Source of the DNA: Actinomycetes bacterium
GTDB lineage: Bacteria > Actinomycetota > Actinomycetes > JAHEKZ01
DNA length: 38,057 bases
Assembly (NCBI GenBank): GCA_027118455.1
Contig: JAJAYZ010000075.1
Coordinates: forward strand, 1 to 38,057
Direction: 5' to 3'
In this document: positions 25,372 through 34,336 of the stretch, piece by piece
Layout: each line of letters begins with the position of its first letter
How positions within the stretch are numbered: position 1 is the first letter of the stretch
Notes under the pieces: model-generated
The model's database searches: none
What the model was told of the DNA's origin: nothing
The model's input: the letters and a program-made list of their open reading frames with translations, nothing else
Translations under genes and position numbers: made by a program

Positions 25372-26796
25372 ATGTCCTTGTCAGTGCAGACGGCAGAAGG
25401 CTTGTCCGAGGGTGAGGGCGGTTCGCCTGAAGGTGCCCCGCTGTTGGACTGCATGGATCAGCTCATCATCGAGCAGGAGAAGGTGATGCTCGCCCGCACC
25501 CAGAAGTCGCAGGCGATGCGGGCCGAAGCCAGGACGGTGCTCGCTGGAGGTATCGCGTCGAGCTGGCAGGACGCCCCGCCGTGCGCTGTGTGGATCGAGC
25601 GCGGCGAGGGCTCGAAGCTGTGGGATGTCGACGGTACCGAGTACTCCGACTTCCATGGTGGTTACGGCGTCGGGCTCGTGGGGCATGCACACCCAGCCAT
25701 CGTGGCAGCGGTTCAAGATCGAGTGACCAAGGGCACGCACTTCGCCCAGCCAACGCAGGACTCCATTGTTGTCGCGCGCGAACTGGCCAAGCGCTTCGGT
25801 CTTCCGCTGGGGCGCTACAACAACTCCGGCACCGAGGCGACGATGGATGCCTTCCACCTGATGCGGGTCGCCACGGGGCGCAGCAAGGTGATCAAGGTCG
25901 AGGGCAGTTACCACGGACACCACGACGCCGCCCAGGTTTCGGTCATGCCGTCTCTTGACGAAGCAGGATCGATCGAGGCCCCGCGCTCAGTGGCTGGGCA
26001 GGGTGTGCCCGACCCGATGGCTCAGCTCACCGTGATTGTCCCCTTCGCCGACCTCGCTGCGGTCGAACGGGCGTTGATCACGCACAAGGATGACATCGCG
26101 GGAATGATCGTTGAACCGGTGATGATGAACATCGGCTTGATCCCACCGCCACCTGGCTACATGTCCGACCTCAAGGACTTGCTGCACCGGCACGGCGCCT
26201 GGCTGGCGTTCGACGAGGTGAAGACGGGCTTGGGGCTGGCCCCCGGTGGCGCGACTGAGCTGCTCGGGGTGACCCCTGACTTGGTCTGTACAGCGAAAGC
26301 GATGGGCGGTGGGCTACCCTGCGGCGCCATCGGTGGCGTCCCCGAACTGATGAACCTGATCGCCGATCGCACCTATGAGCAGGTCGGAACCTTCAATGGG
26401 AATCCGCTCACGATGGCTGCGGCTCGTGCCACGTTGCTCGAGGTGCTGACACCGGACGCCTACCGCCGCCTCGACACGTTGCGCGATGCTCAGGTCAAGG
26501 GGTGCGAGGACGTCCTCAGGCGATACCAGCTGCCAGGATTCGTACGAGCCTTCGGCGCCAAGGGTGCGGTGATCTTCACCGACAACTTGAGCAACTACCG
26601 CGACTTCCTGGACTACGACGACCAGTGGGGTAACGCCCACTGGCTCTACCAGCACAACAAGAACGTCTTCCTGCCGCCGTGGGGCAAGTGCGAGCAGTGG
26701 ACGATGTCGGTGCAGCACACGATGGAGGACGTCAACAGGTTCGTCGCCAACCTCGAGACGTTCGCTCGTGCATTGCGCGACGAGGTTCCTGCCTGA
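25372..26796 (+). CDS. Class III aminotransferase, glutamate-1-semialdehyde aminomutase-like
   Basis: The 474-residue fold-type I PLP enzyme has NNSGTEATMDAFHLMR (150-165), SYHGHHD (179-185), Asp281 in DEVK that binds the PLP ring nitrogen, and the PLP lysine in CTAKAMGGGLP (Lys309). It resembles HemL but has a 50-residue N-terminal extension and an unusual DYDDQWGNAHWLYQHNKNVF section near the end. It is unlikely to be the haem-pathway HemL since it sits with the oxygenase and amine transporter; moving an amino group on the oxygenase product is more plausible. An AGAAGAGG box supports the ATG. The stop is 6 bp from the convergent permease stop with no terminator visible between. Confidence 0.85.
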   Translation: MSLSVQTAEGLSEGEGGSPEGAPLLDCMDQLIIEQEKVMLARTQKSQAMRAEARTVLAGGIASSWQDAPPCAVWIERGEGSKLWDVDGTEYSDFHGGYGVGLVGHAHPAIVAAVQDRVTKGTHFAQPTQDSIVVARELAKRFGLPLGRYNNSGTEATMDAFHLMRVATGRSKVIKVEGSYHGHHDAAQVSVMPSLDEAGSIEAPRSVAGQGVPDPMAQLTVIVPFADLAAVERALITHKDDIAGMIVEPVMMNIGLIPPPPGYMSDLKDLLHRHGAWLAFDEVKTGLGLAPGGATELLGVTPDLVCTAKAMGGGLPCGAIGGVPELMNLIADRTYEQVGTFNGNPLTMAAARATLLEVLTPDAYRRLDTLRDAQVKGCEDVLRRYQLPGFVRAFGAKGAVIFTDNLSNYRDFLDYDDQWGNAHWLYQHNKNVFLPPWGKCEQWTMSVQHTMEDVNRFVANLETFARALRDEVPA

Positions 26797-26802
26797 ACGT
26801 TG

Positions 26803-27726
26803 TCAGCGTCCGCGCAGCTTGGGGTTGAGCACCTCGTCGAGGGCGTAGCCACACATGGTGAAGGCCAGAGTCACGCAGACGATGGCTATGCCGGGCGGCA
26901 TCATCCACCACCAGTAGCCGTTCGTCATAGCGCCGGCGCTGAAGGCCTGCTCGATGATGACCCCCCAGGAGATCGCCGTCGCATCACCGAGGCCGAGGAT
27001 CGACAACGTCGTCTCGGTCAGGATGGCCACCGCGACGGTCAGGATCGCGTTGGCGAAGATCACTGGCGCGACGTTCGGCAGGATGTGGCGGGTGAGGATG
27101 GTTCGGTCGCCACAGCCGAGCACGCGGGCGCGTTCGACATAGGGCCGCGCCCTGACGCTGAGCGCCTGTGCGCGAATCAGTCGGGCTGGTTGTGCCCACG
27201 AGGTCACGCCGATGACCAAGATGATGATCCAGACGCTGGCCCCGAGGATCGCCGAGAGGACGATCGCGAGGATGAGCCAAGGGATCACCAGGAACCAGTT
27301 GGTGACGGCGTTGAGAACGACGTCAATCTTGGTGCCGCCGTAGTAACCGCTGATCAACCCGATGGTGGCGCCCAGGGCAACGGCAACGAACGTGGCAGTA
27401 ACTCCGACCAACAGCGAGATGCGTGCGCCAACGATGACCAAGTCGAGCACCGAGCGTCCGAAGTTGTCGGTGCCGAGCGGGTAACCCATGTAGGGCCGCT
27501 GGTTGGGCAATCCTTGCGCAGTGGCTGGCTCGATCTCTGCGGGGGAGACGAGCAGTGGTGAGGAGAGCGCCAGCAAAACGAAGAAGACCATGACGCCCAG
27601 GCCCACCATGCCCTGCCTGTTCTGCCGGTAAAGGGCCCAGTTACGCGCGACTGCAGCACGGCGACGCTGCCAGACCAAGCGACGGGGGCTGGCGACGACT
27701 GACGCGGTTACTGCGGTAGCGGCCAT
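26803..27726 (-). CDS. Peptide/nickel-type ABC transporter permease (OppC/DppC)
   Basis: The 307-residue permease has an N-terminal cytoplasmic stretch, one helix, a short outside loop (PYMGYPLGTDNFGRSVLDLVI, typical of DppC) and five more helices with an EAA loop (ERARVLGCGDRTILTRHILPN). The ATG at 27726 is preferred to the GTG at 27732 because GAGGAGGTG lies 7 nt before the ATG but overlaps the GTG. The oppB stop (27729-27731) lies 2 nt before this ATG, so the two are coupled. It is the last gene of the oppA-oppB-oppC operon. Confidence 0.92.
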   Translation of the reverse strand: MAATAVTASVVASPRRLVWQRRRAAVARNWALYRQNRQGMVGLGVMVFFVLLALSSPLLVSPAEIEPATAQGLPNQRPYMGYPLGTDNFGRSVLDLVIVGARISLLVGVTATFVAVALGATIGLISGYYGGTKIDVVLNAVTNWFLVIPWLILAIVLSAILGASVWIIILVIGVTSWAQPARLIRAQALSVRARPYVERARVLGCGDRTILTRHILPNVAPVIFANAILTVAVAILTETTLSILGLGDATAISWGVIIEQAFSAGAMTNGYWWWMMPPGIAIVCVTLAFTMCGYALDEVLNPKLRGR

Positions 27727-27728
27727 GG

Positions 27729-28694
27729 TCACACCTCCTCGATCCGTGGGTCGAGGAATCCGTAGGTGATGTCGGCGAAGAGATTGGCGATAACGACAGC
27801 CAAGCTGCTGATGAGGAAGACGCCTTGCAGGACGGGGTAGTCGTAGGCGTCAATGGCCTGGTACGTCAGCAGCCCGATCCCGGGGTAGGAGAAGATCGTC
27901 TCGATGACGATCGACCCACCGAGGACGAACCCGAAGCTCAGCACGATCAGGGTGAACGAGGGCAAGAACGCGTTGGGGACGGCATGGCGTCGCCGCACCA
28001 TGGTTTCGGTCAGGCCCTTCGCGCGCGCCGTCGCCACGAAGTCTTCGTCCTTGACCTCCAAGAGCGACGAGCGCATCACGATCATGTACGAGGCGCCGTA
28101 GCCGAGGGCCAGTGTGGCGGCTGGCAGAAAGAGATGCTGGGCAACGTCGAAGACATGGGCCAGGCCAGTGGCGTCCCCGCCGGAGTCGTAACCTCCGACG
28201 GGAAACCAACCCAGCGAGCCAGCGAAGATGATGAGCAGCATCATTCCGAGCCACCCCTCGGGGGTGGAGTAGAGCGTGAGCGACCCGTACAGGCTCGTGC
28301 GGTCGTACGTCGACCCGCGGTGCCACCCGCCTTTGATGCCCATGCGGAGGCCGAGCCAGATGGCAACCGACGTTCCGACTCCGACCAGCAGAACAGTTGG
28401 CCAGACCCGGCTGGAAATGGTTTCGAGCACCGGCTGCCCCGTCAGATACGAAGCCCCGAGGTTTCCAGTGAGCGTCTCGTGAAGGTAGGTCCAGAACTGT
28501 GACATGAGCGGCTTGTCGAGCCCAAAGATCGCCCGTTGCTCGGCAATCTCGGTCTCGGTCAGGCGCTGGCTGCGCGCCAACAGGCCAGCTGGATCGCCAG
28601 GCATGATTCGGAACAGGAAGAAGTTGAAGCAGAGCACGAACATCAGCGTCACTGCTGCCCAACCGAGCTTTCTAGCGGCGTATCGAGCCCTCAT
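27729..28694 (-). CDS. Peptide/nickel-type ABC transporter permease (OppB/DppB)
   Basis: The 321-residue permease starts with the DppB pattern FFLFRIMPGDPAG and LDKPLMSQFWTYLHETLTGNLG. It has six helices and an EAA loop (ATARAKGLTETMVRRRHAVPN). The ribosome site is weak; the start follows the oppA stop by 19 nt. With OppC it forms the channel for a small peptide or similar solute. The loop after the second helix is enlarged (GGWHRGSTYDRTSLYGSL). Confidence 0.92.
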   Translation of the reverse strand: MRARYAARKLGWAAVTLMFVLCFNFFLFRIMPGDPAGLLARSQRLTETEIAEQRAIFGLDKPLMSQFWTYLHETLTGNLGASYLTGQPVLETISSRVWPTVLLVGVGTSVAIWLGLRMGIKGGWHRGSTYDRTSLYGSLTLYSTPEGWLGMMLLIIFAGSLGWFPVGGYDSGGDATGLAHVFDVAQHLFLPAATLALGYGASYMIVMRSSLLEVKDEDFVATARAKGLTETMVRRRHAVPNAFLPSFTLIVLSFGFVLGGSIVIETIFSYPGIGLLTYQAIDAYDYPVLQGVFLISSLAVVIANLFADITYGFLDPRIEEV

Positions 28695-28713
28695 CGTCGG
28701 CTGCTAGCCACGG

Positions 28714-30498
28714 TCAGCCCTCCTCCTCGTCGACGGCCGAACGTCGGCGGAAGAACAAGAAGGCCGCGACGCCGACACCCCCGATAACAGCCACCCATCC
28801 CCAAGGGGGTATCCCGGTGGACGCATCAGCCCCCGTGGATTCACTACCAGAGACGGGCTCGACGGTCACCATGCCAACGTTGTTGTAGTTGGGGATGAGG
28901 TAGCCGGTGTCACCGGGGACCGGAGTGAAGTTTGTGACCTGGTCGTTGCGGTAGGCCTCAATGTTGTTCGGGTACGCCAATGCGATCGATGGCACCTCGG
29001 CGTACGAAAGCGCCAGCGCGTCGTGCACCACGGCTTGTCGCTGGTCGGGGTCGATGATGTCCTTCTGCTCCGTGACGAGCCTGTCGTACTCAGCGTTCTT
29101 CCAGCAACCATCGCTGAGCTCGCCGCACTGATCCGACATCAAGGTCGTCAGTTGGTAGTTCGGGTCTGGTTCGCCGGTCCAGTACCAGATGTAGGCATCC
29201 CAGTTGCCGGTGTTCCAGTACGAGTACATCTTTCCCTCGTTCACCGGCAGAATCTCGACCTCGACCCCGATCTGGTCCAGGTAGCCGACGATCAACTGGC
29301 CGGCAGGAAGTGCCCCGGCTGTCTCCTGGGAGATCGGCATGCGGAGTGCAAGACGGTCGCCGGTTGCTGGGTCCACCCGCACGCCGTCTTCACCTCGCGT
29401 GTAGCCGGCAGCGTCAAGCATCGCGTTGGCGGCATCTGGGTCGTAAGGAATCTGGTCCGCTTCAGGGACGTCGTAATGCCACTGTTCCGGAATCTCGTGG
29501 ATGAACGACGTTCCCGGCTCTGCTGCGCCGTCGTAGGCCTTGTCGACGATTCCCTGCTTGTCGATCGCCATGGCGATCGCCATTCGCACGGTCTTGTCCT
29601 GGAGTGCGGGGAGCGGATCGGAGTCAGGGCTCTGGCCACCGAAGTTGAAGGCCAGGTTGAGCCACCAGTCAGAGGCGTTGCGCTGCACAGTGATGTTCGG
29701 GTCGTCCTCCAGCGACGGCAGCAGCGCAGACTCGAAGTAGGTCGCGACGTCGATGTCGCCGTTCTTCAGCGCCTGAGCCATGGCGTCCTGGTTGGTGAAA
29801 AGCTGGAAGCGAATCTCGTCGAAGTTGGGCTCGTCGCCCCAGTAGTTGGGGTTCTTGGTCAGGGTCCAGTTCTGGCCCCGGTTGACCTCGGTCAGGGTGT
29901 ACGGCCCGGTCGTCACCGTCGGCACGTTCTCGACGGCGCGGAGGTCAGCCTTGTCGAGATCTGCGTACTGGGACCAGACGTGCTCGGGAAGGATGTAGAT
30001 CCATGGTGGAGTCAGCGGCTGACTTGTGGGCGTCGGCGACTTCCACACCAAAGTGTTGTCGTCGGGTGTCTCGAAGGTCGTGCCGTCGGAGAAGTACTGC
30101 GCGTAAGTAGAGATGTCCTGGTCGATGATCAGCTTGTAGGTGAACGCCACATCCGCCGCGGTAAAGGGTTCGCCATCGCTCCAGAGCACGCCCTTCTGGA
30201 ACGTGCACGTCCACTCGGTCATGTCTTTGTTCGGCTCACAGCTGTCGGCCAGCCCTGGCTGCGGAGAAAGGTCTTCGTTGCCGAACTGCAGCATCATGTC
30301 GTACTGAATGGTCGCCACGTTCCAGTCGCTGCCCGAGCGGAGCGAGAGTGGGTTGGCCGTTGTCAGGTCGTTGGGGACGCCAACGCGCAGCACCGTTGGA
30401 GTCTCCTCGGCGAAGGACGCCGAGGAGAGCGGCACCCCCAGCGCGAGAAGGGCGCCGATGCCAGCGACGGCGAGGAGTCGTCGGCCTGTGCGGTTCAT
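28714..30498 (-). CDS. Peptide-type ABC substrate-binding protein (family 5), C-terminally membrane-anchored
   Basis: The 594-residue SBP family 5 protein has a Sec signal peptide (1 to about 30), no lipobox cysteine, and the usual three-part cluster C fold (TVLRVGVPNDLTTANPL; WTCTFQKGVLWSDGEPFTAADVAFTYK; MAIAMAIDKQGIV). After residue 550 comes a Ser/Thr/Gly linker and one transmembrane helix (about 567-583) ending in FFRRRSAVDEEEG, so the protein is anchored by its tail, not by lipid. This is unusual for binding proteins of Gram-positive bacteria. A GGAGGT box precedes the ATG. The ATPases OppD/OppF are not in the window. Confidence 0.92.
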   Translation of the reverse strand: MNRTGRRLLAVAGIGALLALGVPLSSASFAEETPTVLRVGVPNDLTTANPLSLRSGSDWNVATIQYDMMLQFGNEDLSPQPGLADSCEPNKDMTEWTCTFQKGVLWSDGEPFTAADVAFTYKLIIDQDISTYAQYFSDGTTFETPDDNTLVWKSPTPTSQPLTPPWIYILPEHVWSQYADLDKADLRAVENVPTVTTGPYTLTEVNRGQNWTLTKNPNYWGDEPNFDEIRFQLFTNQDAMAQALKNGDIDVATYFESALLPSLEDDPNITVQRNASDWWLNLAFNFGGQSPDSDPLPALQDKTVRMAIAMAIDKQGIVDKAYDGAAEPGTSFIHEIPEQWHYDVPEADQIPYDPDAANAMLDAAGYTRGEDGVRVDPATGDRLALRMPISQETAGALPAGQLIVGYLDQIGVEVEILPVNEGKMYSYWNTGNWDAYIWYWTGEPDPNYQLTTLMSDQCGELSDGCWKNAEYDRLVTEQKDIIDPDQRQAVVHDALALSYAEVPSIALAYPNNIEAYRNDQVTNFTPVPGDTGYLIPNYNNVGMVTVEPVSGSESTGADASTGIPPWGWVAVIGGVGVAAFLFFRRRSAVDEEEG

Positions 30499-30557
30499 CT
30501 ATACCTCCGGTAAGCGGGCGTCGCGGTGAGCCTAGGTGTGGCCATGGCCAGGTCAGG

Positions 30558-30588
30558 ACCATCTGTTGCCACCAGGGCAACAGATGGT
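30558..30588. repeat. Strong hairpin in the opp-EEP divergent region
   Basis: ACCATCTGTTGCC (30558-30570) pairs perfectly with 30576-30588 around a 5-nt loop. It lies 60 bp before oppA and 190 bp before the divergent phosphoesterase gene. It may be an operator or a 5' leader structure. The remainder of 30499-30780 shows nothing I can name. Confidence 0.6.
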
Positions 30589-30780
30589 GGTGAACAGTCG
30601 GCGTACTCCCGGTGTCCCCCCGACCCATGCCCCCAGGGTCAGGGTAGAAGGGCGGTGCCCGATTAGTCCCCAGGTTCGCGGTTGGATACCAAAAGGTGAC
30701 ATTGCCAGGCCGGCCGTTGCCTCTAACGTTGGGCCCCACCACCGGCCGGGCGGCCGGGCTACGTCCAAGGGGAAATGCAC

Positions 30781-32181
30781 GTGACTGCGGCGCCACTGCA
30801 CCTGCTCCAGCTCAACATTGAGTACGGCGGCACCGGGGTCGACTTCTCCGCGGTGATCTCGGTGATCAACAAGTCAGGGGCTTCGGTCGTCGCCCTTCAG
30901 GAAGGGTGCGGCCAAGTACCGGAGATCGCAGCCCAGCTGGGCTGGCCGTTCTTCGATGTACGGACCCAGGTGGTGTCGGAGGTGCCGCTGCTCGACCCCC
31001 CGACGCCGACCGCCGGGGTGGTGCTCGTCGAGGTCGAGCTGGGGCAAGTCGTTGCCCTCATCAACGTCCACCCGGCTTCGCGCGCCTATGGGCCGTTTCG
31101 GCTGGTCAAGGGTGAGCCGCTGCGCCGAGTGCTGCGCAGGGAACGGCGTTTGCGCGTCGCCGAGCTGCAACCATCGCTGGACGCCGCGAAGGCGCTGATG
31201 CGTGAGAAGGTGCCGGTCATCCTGCTCGGCGACTTCAACGCACCGTCCCACCTGGACTGGACGCAGGCTGCCGTTGGTGTGCTGCCGCAGGTGACGCAGC
31301 CCGTTCCGTGGCCGACCAGTATCGCGATGAGTGAGGCCGGTCTGGTGGACGCCTACCGTGCCGTTTACCCAGACTCGGTAACGCATCCCGGGCTCACCTG
31401 GCCAGCTGCGCGTCCGTTCGTCGACGGGTACAACCCGGCTGCTGACGGACAGACCCCTGATCGGATCGACTTCATGCACGTGAGCCCAGATGTTGAGGTC
31501 CAAGGCATCCAGATCGTGGGCGAGCAGGGATCGGAGTTCAGCGTCCTATCCGTCACCCCTTGGCCCACCGACCACCGGGGGTTGCTTGCGTCATTGCGAC
31601 TGTCTCCGACTGCGCCGCCGCCGGTGGTCTCGGTGTCGCGTCGGCTGGTCACCGTTGGGGACGCTGTCACCGTTCGCGCTGTCGCTGATGGTGTTGCTTC
31701 CGTGATTGTCGTTCCGCGCGAAGGCGACGTGAACGCTGCACTGGTTGAGCGGGCGAACGATGAACGTGCCTGGCAGCTGGACACCGCCGCCGTAGGGACG
31801 GGAGTCTTCGACCTTCTTGCTGTCGACTCTGCACAGCGAGAGCTCGCAAGGACCCGCCTGTGGGTCAGCTCGGTCGATGCGAAACCGGAGGTAACCACGA
31901 ATTGGTCGAGCTATCGCGTTGGTGAGGCCGTTGGAATCCGGTGGTCATGGGCACCGGGGAACCGGGCGGACTGGCTGGCGATCTACCAGCGTGGGGCCGA
32001 GACAGGAGCAGCGAAGCCGTTGATGAAGGGGGTAACCGGGGCGACCGTCGACGGCGCGATCACCTTCGACGAGACCACACACCCGAGGAAGTGGCCGTTG
32101 CCACGTGGGGAGTACACCGTCCACCTGCTGATGGATGACCTGCCGAAGTCGTTGGCCGCCACCGACTTCGACGTCAGCTGA
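30781..32181 (+). CDS. Endonuclease/exonuclease/phosphatase-fold phosphoesterase with C-terminal beta domains
   Basis: From GTG 30781 the protein has 466 residues. The EEP catalytic set is complete: Asn12, Glu41 (LQEG), His97 (NVHP), Asp151 and Asn153 (LLGDFNAPS), Asp230 (DRIDF), Asp264-His265 (WPTDHRG). Residues 275-466 are beta-rich and look like two immunoglobulin-like domains (one with WLAIYQRG near 400). No signal peptide is seen, so it may act inside the cell or leave by another route. The GTG is preferred to ATG 30775 since AAGGGG lies 8 nt before the GTG but only 2 nt before the ATG. The substrate is unknown; sphingomyelinase-like, nuclease and phosphodiesterase activities are all possible for this fold. 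Confidence 0.88.
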   Translation: MTAAPLHLLQLNIEYGGTGVDFSAVISVINKSGASVVALQEGCGQVPEIAAQLGWPFFDVRTQVVSEVPLLDPPTPTAGVVLVEVELGQVVALINVHPASRAYGPFRLVKGEPLRRVLRRERRLRVAELQPSLDAAKALMREKVPVILLGDFNAPSHLDWTQAAVGVLPQVTQPVPWPTSIAMSEAGLVDAYRAVYPDSVTHPGLTWPAARPFVDGYNPAADGQTPDRIDFMHVSPDVEVQGIQIVGEQGSEFSVLSVTPWPTDHRGLLASLRLSPTAPPPVVSVSRRLVTVGDAVTVRAVADGVASVIVVPREGDVNAALVERANDERAWQLDTAAVGTGVFDLLAVDSAQRELARTRLWVSSVDAKPEVTTNWSSYRVGEAVGIRWSWAPGNRADWLAIYQRGAETGAAKPLMKGVTGATVDGAITFDETTHPRKWPLPRGEYTVHLLMDDLPKSLAATDFDVS

Positions 32182-32239
32182 GGCAGACCCGGAAGCCTGC
32201 CGAGTATCCCTCTGAGTGCCGCCAGGCTGGTCGCTGCGT

Positions 32240-34306
32240 TCAGGCTGTGCGGCGGATGACGGCGTCGACGGCGACGGCCGCAGGTTCGGTGCCAGCTGGC
32301 CGCGCGAAGACGGGGTTCAGCTCGACGAGCATGAGGTCTTCGTTGATCAGTAGCTGGCCGACTCGGACGGCGAGGTCGGCGACTGCTGCCAGATCGACCG
32401 CGGGGCGTCCGCGTCCACCGGTCAGCAGCGAAGCGCCTCGCAGCGAGCGGATCGCAGTCTCGACCCGCGTGGCATCGGCCGGCAACGGAAGGACGGCAGC
32501 GTCGCCGACTGCCTCCACCCACACGCCACCGAGCCCGACGACCAAGCACGGGACGACGGAGTCGCGCCGAGCGGCGATGAGCAACTCGACGCCCGGCGCC
32601 TGCATCTGCTCAACGAGGACGGGTGAGCCGTGGTGACCATCGATCGACTGGAGCCGTTCGAATGCCGCGCGCGCGTCGTCGGTTCCGATCACGCCGAGCT
32701 CGAGTGCGCCGATGTCGCTCTTGTGCTGCAGGGACGCATGGCTCAGCTTGAGCGCTAAGGGTCCGTCGAACTCATAGACCAAAGCAGCAAGCTCATTCGC
32801 ATTCGAAGCGACGCCGCCGCGCGGCACCGGGACCCCCGCCTTGGTCAGCAGGTGTTTCGCCTCGTGCTCGGCGAGCCAATCACCGGGCTCAGCCGGTCCG
32901 GCGATGGCTCCGATGGAGCGCAGCCGGTCAGGGTCACCGAACGAACGGCGCATCGCGTCGGCGACCTTGATGCCGGTGGTCAGGCCCCAGACTGCGGGGA
33001 CGCCGCGCTGCAAGCACTTGTCGACCAAATCCTCCGGCAACAGGTCGGGCAGCGTGGAGGCGACGATGACTGGTGCGTCAGAGTCCTGACCGCCCAGCAG
33101 GATCCCGTCCAACTGGCTGTTCCAGCTGTAGGTGGCTGCGGCACCCATTTTCTGTGGCATGTCGTAGTACACGAGCAGCTGGCCGAGCGAGGGATCGGAT
33201 CCAGTCGCGCGGACGATGTTGGCGATGCCCTCGACGTCACCCCAGATCATGGCCGTGTAGTCGAGCGGGTTCCCGATCGTCGCTGCTGCTGGAACGATCA
33301 GCTCGAGCGCTGCCCTTGTCGCCTCAGCCAGCGGCGGCAGCGGGATCCCCAGCCGGTCAGCCTCGTCGGCGCTGATAGCGGCGTCGCCGCCCGAGCAGGT
33401 GATGACGGCGACTCCGGCCCCGACCTTGCGGCGTCCGTGTGCCATCGCCTTCGCTGTCTCGAGCAGCTCGTGCGGGTCATCGACCCAGGCTCCGCCTGCC
33501 TCCTCGATGAGTGCACGCAGCACTGTGGCGTCGCCGGCCACTGCTCCCGTGTGTGCCGCTGCAGCAGTGGCACCGAGCGCACTGCGGCCCGACTTCAGAA
33601 CGGCGACTCCGATCTCACGCTCGGCGCACATCGCCAGCCCCTCAGCCAGCCGTGCGCCATCACCTTCGGCCTCGAGGTACAACGCGATCGAGCGAACGCC
33701 CTCTTGAGCGGCGAGAGCGATCACGTAGTCGGACGCCTCGAGGACGGCCTGGTTGCCGCACGAGATGACGGTGTGCAGGTGAAGTGCGCGTGCCGCCCCT
33801 ATCGCGTTCACCGCAACATTGCCGCTCTGCGATACCAAGGCAATGCCACCGGCAGGTGCAATGTTGTAGCCGTCACCCCAAAGGGGAGCGCGGCGGACGA
33901 CGGAGACGAGACCATTGCCGTTCGGACCGCAGACCGGCAGGTCGTGGCGCAGTGCGTTCTCACGCAGCTGCCGTTGCAGATCGCGGCCGTGCTCGACCTC
34001 TGCGAACCCTGCCGCGATGACCACGGCTCCGCCAACACCGAGGCGTCCGGCCTCGTCGATGAGGTCGGGCACCGTGGCGGCCGGTGTCGCGATGACGATG
34101 GCGTCCGGAACCTCGGGAAGATCGGACAGTGTTGGGTAGCAGCGGACGCCGAGTACCTCGGTCTCGCGCGGATGCACGCCGAAGACCGGTCCGTCGAACT
34201 GCGCGGCTACGAGGTTGTCGAGCGCCTGGTGACCGTAGGTGTCGACGCGCGGGGAGGCACCGACCACGGCGACAGAGCGAGGGGCGAGCAGGCGGTCGAG
34301 GTTCAC
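32240..34306 (-). CDS. ADP-forming acyl-CoA synthetase (acetate-CoA ligase family)
   Basis: The 688-residue single-chain NDP-forming ligase has a CoA-binding Rossmann domain (1-130; APRSVAVVGASPR), succinyl-CoA-ligase-like domains with GPNGNGLVS and LVSQSGNVA, the phosphohistidine in AAAHTGAVAGD (His252), and a C-terminal ATP-grasp domain (about 480-688; LAEHEAKHLLTKAGVPVPRG, then GPLALKLSHASLQHKSDIGALELG). It makes acyl-CoA from acid, ATP and CoA, or the reverse. The start is uncertain: GTG 34306 is chosen since the frame upstream, to TTG 34351, passes through a TetR-type palindrome that should be promoter DNA. Confidence 0.9.
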   Translation of the reverse strand: MNLDRLLAPRSVAVVGASPRVDTYGHQALDNLVAAQFDGPVFGVHPRETEVLGVRCYPTLSDLPEVPDAIVIATPAATVPDLIDEAGRLGVGGAVVIAAGFAEVEHGRDLQRQLRENALRHDLPVCGPNGNGLVSVVRRAPLWGDGYNIAPAGGIALVSQSGNVAVNAIGAARALHLHTVISCGNQAVLEASDYVIALAAQEGVRSIALYLEAEGDGARLAEGLAMCAEREIGVAVLKSGRSALGATAAAAHTGAVAGDATVLRALIEEAGGAWVDDPHELLETAKAMAHGRRKVGAGVAVITCSGGDAAISADEADRLGIPLPPLAEATRAALELIVPAAATIGNPLDYTAMIWGDVEGIANIVRATGSDPSLGQLLVYYDMPQKMGAAATYSWNSQLDGILLGGQDSDAPVIVASTLPDLLPEDLVDKCLQRGVPAVWGLTTGIKVADAMRRSFGDPDRLRSIGAIAGPAEPGDWLAEHEAKHLLTKAGVPVPRGGVASNANELAALVYEFDGPLALKLSHASLQHKSDIGALELGVIGTDDARAAFERLQSIDGHHGSPVLVEQMQAPGVELLIAARRDSVVPCLVVGLGGVWVEAVGDAAVLPLPADATRVETAIRSLRGASLLTGGRGRPAVDLAAVADLAVRVGQLLINEDLMLVELNPVFARPAGTEPAAVAVDAVIRRTA

Positions 34307-34336
34307 GCGATGGTCCCGGGGGTCATGAGCCAATCC

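Noticed and set aside
25372..26796. Haem-pathway HemL (glutamate-1-semialdehyde aminomutase)
   Set aside because: Overall similarity is real, but the long N-terminal extension, divergent end and catabolic neighbours argue against a haem role; no other hem gene is near.
26794..26805. Terminator between the aminotransferase and the converging permease
   Set aside because: Only 6 bp separate the two stops and no hairpin spans them; any terminator would have to lie inside coding DNA.
29023..30513. 496-codon open frame on the plus strand opposite the peptide-binding protein
   Set aside because: It is Val/Arg/Gly-rich shadow sequence with no motif; the minus-strand gene has signal peptide, fold and ribosome site.
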